Below are positions 6,696 to 12,946 of a stretch of DNA of 17,082 bases, one piece after another. Numbering within the stretch: the first letter of the stretch is position 1; every line of letters begins with the position of its first letter. The stretch spans positions 1-17,082 of the forward strand of contig CAJUPJ010000054.1 of NCBI GenBank assembly GCA_910588655.1. Reading direction: 5' to 3'. This DNA is from an uncultured Lachnospiraceae bacterium (GTDB lineage Bacteria > Bacillota > Clostridia > Lachnospirales > Lachnospiraceae). The notes beneath the pieces are model-generated. The model was not told the DNA's origin, ran no database searches, and saw only the letters and a list, made by a program, of their open reading frames with translations. A program made the position numbers and the translations under genes.

Positions 6696-8288
6696 ATTTG
6701 TAGTGCTTTTTATATCCGCAAGGTTAAAATCCATGAAATTTGCAACAAAAAAGTCATTTGCACAAGAAATATCTGTTACACATTCATTAGTGTTATAATC
6801 AAATCCAAGTATTTTAGCACGGCTGTCTGTTTCTTCATCATTTATATTTGCACACATCGCATAGATACAGTTGTTTTTCTGGTCAAATTCTACATTTGAG
6901 CGTGTAATAGAGAGCGGTACTGGTATAAACTTGTCCATATGTGCAGACATATTAATTTCATCTATCGTAAATACCATAAGATTAGACTTTTTAACATTAT
7001 CAAAATAATCTACAGGCCTGCGGTTTGCTGTATGGTTGTCAAACAGTGCAATTTTTATTTTCTTTACGCCGTCCCCGTTTATCTTTTCAAGGATTTTTAC
7101 ACCATGTTGCTGGAAGAACCATTTTGTATCTTTGCCAGGGGTTAATACTTTATCTGCCTGTCTGGTATTTTTATAAAAGGCAGGATTGGCAAGCAGCCAG
7201 ACAATCTCATTAGTCTTAAGGTTTATTTTAGCTATTGTGTGTATATTGCGGTATGAAGCTATTACAGCATCTTCTTCAGGAATATATTCAAATGCATTAA
7301 TATGTGCCCAGTCATATCTTGTTACATAAGTGCTGTCAAAAAGGTGGTTGGCATTTACAGACCTTAAAACTTCACCCGTATTTTTATCAATTTCATCAAT
7401 GGTATTTTCCATATAAGTATCATACCTTGAACTTGTTGCCATAAGGATATTGCCATCATTTTCCTTGGAAACCGCCCAGTGGTGGAAACCTGATGTATGG
7501 TAAATATTCCTGTGTATACGTCCAATTAAGTCTGTTTCATATGCAATGACTGAATGTGCATTGCCATAATTAGGCCTGCGCATCCTTTTGTCAGGTACAA
7601 GCATATGGCCGTTAGAAAGCATGTGTACGCCATATGGATGTACAGGCATAGTAAGATACCAGCGTATATTGCCATTGCTGTCAAATGCATAATTAACGCT
7701 GCTGTAACCACCTGTTGCCATTAAGAAACGGGAAGTATTTTTATTAAATTTAGTAACCTGGAGGCTGCCCCTTAAAGCTGTGCCAACCCTTGAGCACCTT
7801 ATTCTGGCAGTGTGCTGGCATATTTCATTATTATTTGCGTCAAGCAGGTAAAATATTATAGTATTAATACATCCGTCATACATGCCAAGTACAGGAACCT
7901 GGTGCTTTTTAGTTAATGTTTCATCACAATTAGTATAATCACCAGAATTTTTCCTGCCTTTAATTACATATTTTACTTTACATGGTTCATCAGTATTAAA
8001 TACCAGAAGCCCTGTTAATGGTGAATATCCAAACGGGTTAATAATAAACAATGCATTTTCAAATGTATAAATTCCTTTATTAAGGATATTATCTATTACA
8101 ATATCCTTGCGCCTGCATATATCAGCAGATAGTCTTGACTGTTTTTCAATATTTGTGGAATAATTCCTTCCGTCAATATATGGTTCGTTAATTTTTAATG
8201 CTTCATTTTTAAGCCATTCCTGGTTTTGGATATTTACATTGTATAAGAGTTTTTTTAATTTAGCGGTTATACTTTTTTTAACTGCCAT
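6312..8288 (-). CDS. Arylsulfate sulfotransferase (ASST), C-terminus altered by duplication
   Basis: ASST moves sulfate from a phenolic sulfate ester to another phenol without PAPS, through a sulfohistidine. An N-terminal beta-sandwich-like part (about 75-165) is followed by a propeller-like repeat region. Candidate catalytic residues are GFHHW (267-271), DWAHIN (H329), SYRN (R347) and QQHG (H395), followed by FDNHTANRR. The 18-residue gap from H329 to R347 equals that between His356 and Arg374 of E. coli ASST, as I recall them. No signal peptide or membrane helix is visible, unlike periplasmic E. coli ASST. The 368-bp duplication shifts the frame after residue 653: IVKCL replaces the 26 ancestral residues, giving 658 aa instead of 679. 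All catalytic motifs are upstream, so activity may survive. AAGGGGG lies at 8299-8305, a rather long 10 nt from the ATG. Confidence 0.82.
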   Translation of the reverse strand: MAVKKSITAKLKKLLYNVNIQNQEWLKNEALKINEPYIDGRNYSTNIEKQSRLSADICRRKDIVIDNILNKGIYTFENALFIINPFGYSPLTGLLVFNTDEPCKVKYVIKGRKNSGDYTNCDETLTKKHQVPVLGMYDGCINTIIFYLLDANNNEICQHTARIRCSRVGTALRGSLQVTKFNKNTSRFLMATGGYSSVNYAFDSNGNIRWYLTMPVHPYGVHMLSNGHMLVPDKRMRRPNYGNAHSVIAYETDLIGRIHRNIYHTSGFHHWAVSKENDGNILMATSSRYDTYMENTIDEIDKNTGEVLRSVNANHLFDSTYVTRYDWAHINAFEYIPEEDAVIASYRNIHTIAKINLKTNEIVWLLANPAFYKNTRQADKVLTPGKDTKWFFQQHGVKILEKINGDGVKKIKIALFDNHTANRRPVDYFDNVKKSNLMVFTIDEINMSAHMDKFIPVPLSITRSNVEFDQKNNCIYAMCANINDEETDSRAKILGFDYNTNECVTDISCANDFFVANFMDFNLADIKSTTNSEMPVASGSLYQPVTTDGLPDGFNKDRLLPANMKKKISLSLNGNILQITCKDHTVKKVYLYNDSNTFVQDFDDTTQLTKIFKEHVYTISVPLETINKGTYQISIEYCGPDYWNNGQKEDSKNIVKCL

Positions 8289-8382
8289 TGCAAGGCATCC
8301 CCCTTGTTATTTTAAATGATTTTCTATAAATAGTATTCCAGACTTTTTAATAAATTGTCTTCCATATTTATACAATTAGTTA

Positions 8383-8411
8383 ATAAAAATAGTATAATTA
8401 TTTTTTGTCAA
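8383..8411 (-). promoter_or_regulatory. Possible promoter of the arylsulfotransferase gene
   Basis: A perfect TTGACA lies on the - strand at 8406-8411. Seventeen bp downstream the best -10 is TTTTAT (8383-8388), 4 of 6 matches. The start codon at 8288 would then have an AT-rich leader of about 85 nt. The -35 is convincing, the -10 is not. Confidence 0.4.
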
Positions 8412-8487
8412 AACTAAGGTTATTTTGTGGCATTTGCAAAATTTTTTGTGACGTTATTTGTTATAAATTGCCGGGCATAAAATGCAT

Positions 8488-8522
8488 AAAACAGGGGCTT
8501 TACACATAAACAGCCTGTTTTT
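8488..8522. other. Hairpin with T-run in the divergent intergenic region
   Basis: AAAACAGG (8488-8495) pairs with CCTGTTTT (8514-8521), with a few more T's after it; an alternative pairing uses GGCT/AGCC inside. It looks like a weak terminator or transcription barrier between the divergent sulfotransferase and aldo/keto reductase genes. The rest of the 328-bp gap (8289-8616) is AT-rich and holds two promoters and no gene. Confidence 0.4.
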
Positions 8523-8531
8523 ACAGAAACC

Positions 8532-8560
8532 TTGCGTCCGCTATTAATGTATGGTAAAAT
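8532..8560 (+). promoter_or_regulatory. Promoter of the aldo/keto reductase operon
   Basis: TAAAAT (8555-8560) carries an extended -10 TG (8552-8553). TTGCGT (8532-8537) sits 17 bp upstream. The same TTGCGT -35 is used by the TetR gene promoter at 15204-15232. The start codon is 56 bp downstream at 8617. Confidence 0.6.
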
Positions 8561-8616
8561 TTGTATTGTCAGTGGATTTTTAAATTGTTGTATGAGTTTT
8601 AGATTGGAGGGTTTAT

Positions 8617-9594
8617 ATGGAATACCGCAGTGTTGGAAGGTCAGGCTTAAAAGTAAGTGAAATTGCATTAGGAAGCTGGATGACAGACCTTGCAGGAAGT
8701 GATAAAGCCAGGGTTGCAGAAGAAACCATAAGGCTTGCATATGATAAAGGTGTTAATTTCTTTGACTGTGCAGATGCGTACAGCGGGGGCGGGGCAGAAA
8801 GGTTTATTGGAAGAGTCCTTAAAGATTATCCAAGGAGCAGTTATGTAGTATCATCAAAGGTATTTTTCCCTATGGGACGTGGGGTTAATGAGTGGGGGCT
8901 TTCAAGGAAGCATATATTTGAAAATATAGACAGGACGCTTGCTAATATGCAGATGGACTATATTGATTTGTATTACTGCCACAGATTTGACGTTACTACC
9001 CCTATGGAGGAAACCTTAAGGGCATTAAGTGACCTTGTTGCCCAGGGTAAAATATTATATTATGGTGTAAGTGAAGAGTGGGGCGGTGCAAGGCTTGAAG
9101 AGGCACAAAGAATTATAGGAAAATACAGCCTTTACCCAATGACATCTTTACAACCGCAATATAATATGGCAGACAGGTATATTGAGCATGAAATTATGGG
9201 GATTTGTGAAAAATATGGTATAGGCATTACCCCGTTTTCACCTCTTGCACAGGGGCTTTTAACAGGCAAATATAAAAAGGGTGAGCCATATCCTGAAGGT
9301 TCAAGGGCAACACACCAGGCAGACCAGCAGGTAAATAACCTTCTTACAGATGAGAACCTGGATAAAGTTGAGGCTTTAAGCAAGATTGCAGAGGGCATTG
9401 GAATTATTATGCCAGTGCTTGCACTTGCCTGGATTTTAAGAAAAGATATTGTAAGTAGTGTAATTACTGGTGCAAGCAAACCTTCACAGCTGGAAAGCAA
9501 TATAGCAGCAAGCGGTGTAAAACTTTCAAATGATGTAATAGAAGAAATTGATAAAATACTTGGTTTTGTGCCTTTTGAAAGGCATGTGGGATAG
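8617..9594 (+). CDS. Aldo/keto reductase (potassium-channel beta-subunit/YghZ-like)
   Basis: Aldo/keto reductases are NADPH-dependent TIM-barrel enzymes that reduce aldehydes and ketones in the cytoplasm. The full catalytic tetrad is visible: D50 (FFDCAD), Y55 (ADAYSGG), K81 (VSSKV) and H122 (YYCHRFD). Near the C-terminus, ITGASKPSQLESN (283-295) forms the coenzyme phosphate-binding loop. The opening MEYRSVGRSGLKVSEIALGSW and the 325-aa length fit the AKR branch related to Kv-beta subunits and YghZ. GGAGGG at 8606-8611 supports the start. It is the first gene of an operon with a tautomerase 41 bp downstream and an alpha/beta hydrolase. The natural substrate is unknown; detoxification of reactive carbonyls is a common role in the family. 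It appears intact. Confidence 0.92.
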   Translation: MEYRSVGRSGLKVSEIALGSWMTDLAGSDKARVAEETIRLAYDKGVNFFDCADAYSGGGAERFIGRVLKDYPRSSYVVSSKVFFPMGRGVNEWGLSRKHIFENIDRTLANMQMDYIDLYYCHRFDVTTPMEETLRALSDLVAQGKILYYGVSEEWGGARLEEAQRIIGKYSLYPMTSLQPQYNMADRYIEHEIMGICEKYGIGITPFSPLAQGLLTGKYKKGEPYPEGSRATHQADQQVNNLLTDENLDKVEALSKIAEGIGIIMPVLALAWILRKDIVSSVITGASKPSQLESNIAASGVKLSNDVIEEIDKILGFVPFERHVG

Positions 9595-9635
9595 AAAAGG
9601 CAGTATAAAGTGACAAATATAAGGAGGATTAAGAA

Positions 9636-9980
9636 ATGCCATTTATTAATTCAAAAGTTACAGTTAAAATGACAGATGATAAAAAGGAAAGCGTTAAGAA
9701 AAAATTTGGTGAAGCAATTAAATTAATTCCGGGAAAATCTGAAAACTGGCTTATGGTTGGTTTTGAAGACGGGTATGATTTATATTTCCAGGGAAATAAA
9801 GATGGTGAAAGCGCATTTGTTGAAGTTAAGGTATTTGGTTCAGCAAGCAGCAGTGTATATAACAAGATGACATCTGCAATCTGTAATATACTTAATGAAG
9901 AACTTTCCATACCAGAAAACCGTATATATGTTAAGTATGAAGAAGTAGAAAACTGGGGATGGAATGGAAGTAACTTTTAG
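9636..9980 (+). CDS. MIF-like phenylpyruvate tautomerase-related protein
   Basis: MIF/tautomerase superfamily proteins interconvert keto and enol forms of alpha-keto acids, using Pro1 exposed when Met is removed. This protein begins MPFINSKVTV, so the catalytic proline is in place, and its 114 aa is the length of MIF rather than of the roughly 60-aa 4-oxalocrotonate tautomerases. SENWLMVGFEDGYDLYFQG (about 36-54) and the C-terminal ENRIYVKYEEVENWGWNG match the layout of MIF homologues (NWxxNGSTF-like end). AAGGAGG (9621-9627), 8 nt from ATG, fixes the start. It lies between an aldo/keto reductase and a hydrolase, 9 bp before the latter, so co-expression is likely. Enzyme activity is inferred, not shown. 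Confidence 0.88.
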   Translation: MPFINSKVTVKMTDDKKESVKKKFGEAIKLIPGKSENWLMVGFEDGYDLYFQGNKDGESAFVEVKVFGSASSSVYNKMTSAICNILNEELSIPENRIYVKYEEVENWGWNGSNF

Positions 9981-9989
9981 GGACTAGCT

Positions 9990-10955
9990 ATGATAAATAA
10001 AATAATTAAAGCATTATGGGCTGCCTGCCTTGCCGCCAGTGTTTTTATGGCGTCCGGATGGTCATTTTTTAAAATGACAGTACGCTGTAAAGAACAGAAA
10101 AAGATTATTAAAAAGAAATGGTTTGAACTTTCACATATAAAAGTAAACCATCCAAGGCATAAGTATGAAAAGGAATATGAGGAAGGCAAGGCATGGTGTA
10201 TGCAGCAGGACATGCAGGACTGCTATATGGAAAGCAGGGACGGGCTTTTATTACATGCTTTTTACCTGCCAGCAGCAAATGCAAAAAGGTTTGTATTGTT
10301 AAGCCACGGTTATAAGGGCAGCGGCTTCGGGGATTTTGCGTATACAGCACGTTTTCTCCATGAGAAGAACTGTAACCTGCTTTTTATAGACCAGAGGTGC
10401 TGTGGTGCAAGTAAAGGGGAGTATATTACATTTGGTGCATGGGAACAGTATGATGTACAGGAATGGGCTTATTATATTGCCAGGCGTAATAAAGAAAAGC
10501 TTCCAATATACCTTTATGGGGAATCTATGGGTGCAGCGGCGGTACTGATGGCATCAGGGCACAAGCTGCCAGATGAGGTCAGGGGGCTTGTTGCAGACTG
10601 CGGTTTCCGCTCTATGAAAGGGCAGGTCAAAGATATGGCAGCAGAATGGTTCCATTTACACTGGATTGGATTAATGCTGTTCCGCCTGGACTTATTCTGC
10701 AGGGTATTAGCTGGTTTCCGTATGAAAGATGCTGATACAGCAGAGGCTATGAAGAAAAACAAAAGACCAGTTTTGTTTTTCCATGGTGCAGATGATACTT
10801 ATGTAAACCAGAAAAATTCCAGGTATAATTATTCTATGTGCAGAGCACCAAAGGAACTTGTAATTATACCAGAGGCAAGGCATCTTTGCAGCCCGTACGA
10901 TGGAAAAGAACTGTACAGGGCAAAGCTATTAAGTTTTTTCAAAAAATATGATTAA
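9990..10955 (+). CDS. Membrane-anchored alpha/beta hydrolase
   Basis: This is a serine hydrolase of the alpha/beta fold with an N-terminal hydrophobic segment (about residues 5-27) that should anchor it in the membrane. The catalytic parts are complete: oxyanion loop HGYKG (106-110), nucleophile elbow GESMG (177-181, Ser179), the acid in HGADDTYV (D268 or D269) and the histidine in EARHLCS (H298). The layout resembles the YqkD/BAAT-type 'cell-surface hydrolase' family of Firmicutes. Its start is only 9 bp after the tautomerase stop, with a poor Shine-Dalgarno (GGGA), so it is probably translationally coupled. A strong terminator closes the operon. The substrate, an ester or amide, is unknown. 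Confidence 0.85.
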   Translation: MINKIIKALWAACLAASVFMASGWSFFKMTVRCKEQKKIIKKKWFELSHIKVNHPRHKYEKEYEEGKAWCMQQDMQDCYMESRDGLLLHAFYLPAANAKRFVLLSHGYKGSGFGDFAYTARFLHEKNCNLLFIDQRCCGASKGEYITFGAWEQYDVQEWAYYIARRNKEKLPIYLYGESMGAAAVLMASGHKLPDEVRGLVADCGFRSMKGQVKDMAAEWFHLHWIGLMLFRLDLFCRVLAGFRMKDADTAEAMKKNKRPVLFFHGADDTYVNQKNSRYNYSMCRAPKELVIIPEARHLCSPYDGKELYRAKLLSFFKKYD

Positions 10956-10964
10956 AGTAATTGG

Positions 10965-10995
10965 ACGCCAGTTTTTATTAAAGCTGGCGTTTTTT
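10965..10995 (+). terminator. Rho-independent terminator of the aldo/keto reductase operon
   Basis: ACGCCAG (10965-10971) pairs with CTGGCGT (10984-10990). The stem can continue through TTT/AAA to a TATT loop, and TTTTT follows (10991-10995). It is a long stem with few defects. Confidence 0.9.
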
Positions 10996-11013
10996 AGCCT
11001 CATCAAGCAATCC

Positions 11014-11046
11014 GCCTGGGTGGCTAATGTAACATTATTTGCCAGG
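11014..11046. promoter_or_regulatory. Nested palindromes upstream of the condensation-like gene
   Basis: The exact palindrome TAATGT-A-ACATTA (11025-11037) lies inside a wider inverted repeat, GCCTGG (11014-11019)/CCAGGC (11041-11046). The gene starts about 150 bp downstream and no clear sigma-A promoter was found between. This is a candidate operator or structured leader. The 10996-11117 stretch otherwise shows no gene. Confidence 0.35.
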
Positions 11047-11192
11047 CATCCAATGCAATGTCCCGGACAATTTGGGGCAAAATGTTTGTTAAGTCCTTCA
11101 GGGGGTAGAAATTAAAAATGAAATATGGTAACGTCTATTCAGAGAAAGAAAAAGAAACAGAGACAGAGGGAAAGGAACAGGAGGATTTACCA

Positions 11193-12578
11193 ATGCAGGA
11201 ATTTTATCCTTTAACAGCAGCACAGAAAATGCACCATAACTGGATTATGAAATACAAAACACAACAGGTTTCAGGGGTAAGTGTAGTAGCATCCCTGAAA
11301 TCACCTATAGATTTCGGGCTTTTTAAAAAGTGCATCCAGCTGGAATTAGAACGCTATGGATGTATGAGGGTACGCTTTACAAAGCCAGATAAAAATGGTG
11401 AAGTAAAGCAGTATATTGTAAAAAAAGACAACAGGGATATACCTGTAAAGGATTTGTCTGGCATGAGCATGCAGGAAGCAGACAACCTTATGCAGCAGTG
11501 GGCTTATGAAACATTTGATGGTGATGATATTCCATTATGTGATGTAACAATGTTAAAGCTCCCGGAAGGCTTTAATGGATTTTTTATCCATATGGACCAC
11601 AGGCTTATTGATTCATGTGGCCTGGTTGTAATGATTAATGACCTTATGCAGCTGTATACACATTACAGGTTTAAGTCAGCATATCCTGAGGATTTGGCAG
11701 ATTTTGAGAAAGTCCTTGTTAATGACTTAAAAAAGGCAGGTAATGAAAAACGTTTTGCCAAGGATAAGAAGTTCTGGGATGACCAGCTCGATGCGCTTGG
11801 TGAGCCGCTGTATTCAGATATACAAGGGCCTTTGGTGCTTGAAGAAGCCAGAAAACGGCATGGCAATAAAAATTTAAGGGCAGCAGATATAGAACTGGAA
11901 AAATTGTTTGTAGATGTAAAAGACTATTACCTTGAACCAGGGCCAACAAAGAACCTTCTGGATTTCTGCATGAACCACCAGTTATCCATGACAAACCTTC
12001 TGCTGCTTGGAATAAGGACTTATCTGTCAAAGGTTAATAACGGGCAGGAGGATATTACAATACAGAACTTTATTTCAAGGCGTTCCACACATGATGAGTG
12101 GACATCAGGCGGCAGCAGGACAATAATGTTTCCGTGCAGGACAGTAATACCGCTTGAAACAGATTTTATGTCAGCAGCTTATGAAATCCAGAATGTGCAG
12201 AATAAGATTTATATGCATAGTAATTATGACCCTGCATTGATTGAAGAAGAAATGAGAAAACGCTATAAAACGCCAGAAAATACTACTTATGAAAGCTGTT
12301 ACCTGACATACCAGCCAATGCCTGTTAAAATGGAAAATCCGCATCTTGTGAATATTCCGCAGCATTCTAAATGGTTTGCAAATGGTGCTGCTACAAAGAA
12401 AATGTACCTGACTGTATCACATACTGAAAATGGCGGGATGAATTTCTCATACCATTACCAGACAGCTTGTTTAGAAGAACATGATATGGAACTTTTATAC
12501 TACTATATGATGCGTATTCTCTTTAAGGGGATTGCAGAACCAGATATGAGTATAGGGGAAATTATGGAACAGGTTTAA
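11193..12578 (+). CDS. Stand-alone condensation-domain-like acyltransferase
   Basis: The protein belongs to the CoA-dependent acyltransferase/NRPS condensation superfamily, which transfers acyl or aminoacyl groups from carriers or CoA to amines or alcohols. It opens MQEFYPLTAAQKMHH, like the first motif of condensation domains. The active-site HHxxxDG appears as MDHRLIDSCG (about residues 134-143): the second, catalytic His and the Asp stay, while the first His is Asp and the Gly is Ser. Length is 461 aa, one condensation domain with no attached A or carrier domain. An upstream in-frame ATG at 11118 would add 25 charged residues. I prefer 11193 because AGGAGG (11179-11184) lies 8 nt before it, while only GGGGG at 12 nt precedes 11118. 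The carrier and ligase genes follow on the same strand. The acceptor is unknown. Confidence 0.8.
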   Translation: MQEFYPLTAAQKMHHNWIMKYKTQQVSGVSVVASLKSPIDFGLFKKCIQLELERYGCMRVRFTKPDKNGEVKQYIVKKDNRDIPVKDLSGMSMQEADNLMQQWAYETFDGDDIPLCDVTMLKLPEGFNGFFIHMDHRLIDSCGLVVMINDLMQLYTHYRFKSAYPEDLADFEKVLVNDLKKAGNEKRFAKDKKFWDDQLDALGEPLYSDIQGPLVLEEARKRHGNKNLRAADIELEKLFVDVKDYYLEPGPTKNLLDFCMNHQLSMTNLLLLGIRTYLSKVNNGQEDITIQNFISRRSTHDEWTSGGSRTIMFPCRTVIPLETDFMSAAYEIQNVQNKIYMHSNYDPALIEEEMRKRYKTPENTTYESCYLTYQPMPVKMENPHLVNIPQHSKWFANGAATKKMYLTVSHTENGGMNFSYHYQTACLEEHDMELLYYYMMRILFKGIAEPDMSIGEIMEQV

Positions 12579-12606
12579 ATTATAGTTATTGCCTGTAAAA
12601 ATGGCA

Positions 12607-12661
12607 TTAATAATTTATTAACTTTGTAAGACTGTGCTTGTGCGCTGCCTGCCACAGACTT
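12607..12661. promoter_or_regulatory. Palindrome and inverted repeat upstream of the carrier protein gene
   Basis: The gap between the condensation-like and ACP genes (12579-12701) holds a perfect AT palindrome TTAATAA-T-TTATTAA (12607-12621). It also holds an imperfect repeat AAGACTGTG (12628-12636)/CACAGACTT (12653-12661) with one mismatch. No T-run follows the second, so it is not a standard terminator. It could be an operator or an RNA hairpin that changes expression between the two genes. Confidence 0.35.
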
Positions 12662-12701
12662 GCAAATATACAGTAAAGCAGCGCAGAAATGAGGGAATAT
12701 A

Positions 12702-12929
12702 ATGACAAAGGAAATGCAGTTTAAAACAATTGTAGCACAGTATTGTAAAGTAAAGCCTGAAGATATGAATAATGATATGAGGTTCAGGGAGGATTTAGGT
12801 TTTAGTTCACTTGATTTTATGTCTTTTCTTGGAGAACTGGAAGATACCTTTGATGTAGAACTGGAGGAGGAAGACGCTTTAAAAGTCCTTACAGTCGGGG
12901 AAGCGCTTGAATTGTTAGAAAGATTATAA
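12702..12929 (+). CDS. Acyl/peptidyl carrier protein
   Basis: This 75-aa acidic helical protein carries acyl or aminoacyl groups as thioesters on a 4'-phosphopantetheine arm. The attachment site is DLGFSSLDFM (31-40), with Ser36 in the place of the DSL serine of standard ACPs. The preceding residue is Ser instead of Asp, a variation seen in specialised carriers. GAGGG (12691-12695) precedes the ATG by 6 nt. Only 17 bp separate it from the AMP-dependent ligase, which most likely loads it. It is not next to fab genes, so it is unlikely to be the housekeeping ACP. A phosphopantetheinyl transferase must be encoded elsewhere. Confidence 0.9.
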   Translation: MTKEMQFKTIVAQYCKVKPEDMNNDMRFREDLGFSSLDFMSFLGELEDTFDVELEEEDALKVLTVGEALELLERL

Positions 12930-12946
12930 TAGGAGGCCTGGGAATT

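Noticed and set aside
5960..6697. Possibility that the repeat is a domain duplication within one protein
   Set aside because: The period is 368 bp, not divisible by three, so the copies are read in different frames and cannot form a tandem domain protein.
8393..8398. TATAAT on the + strand in the divergent intergenic gap
   Set aside because: No acceptable -35 is 16-18 bp upstream and the next + gene is over 200 bp away behind a hairpin and a better promoter.
8420..8740. 106-codon - strand frame overlapping the start of the aldo/keto reductase
   Set aside because: It covers the promoter and 5' end of a clear gene and has no start signals or known motifs.
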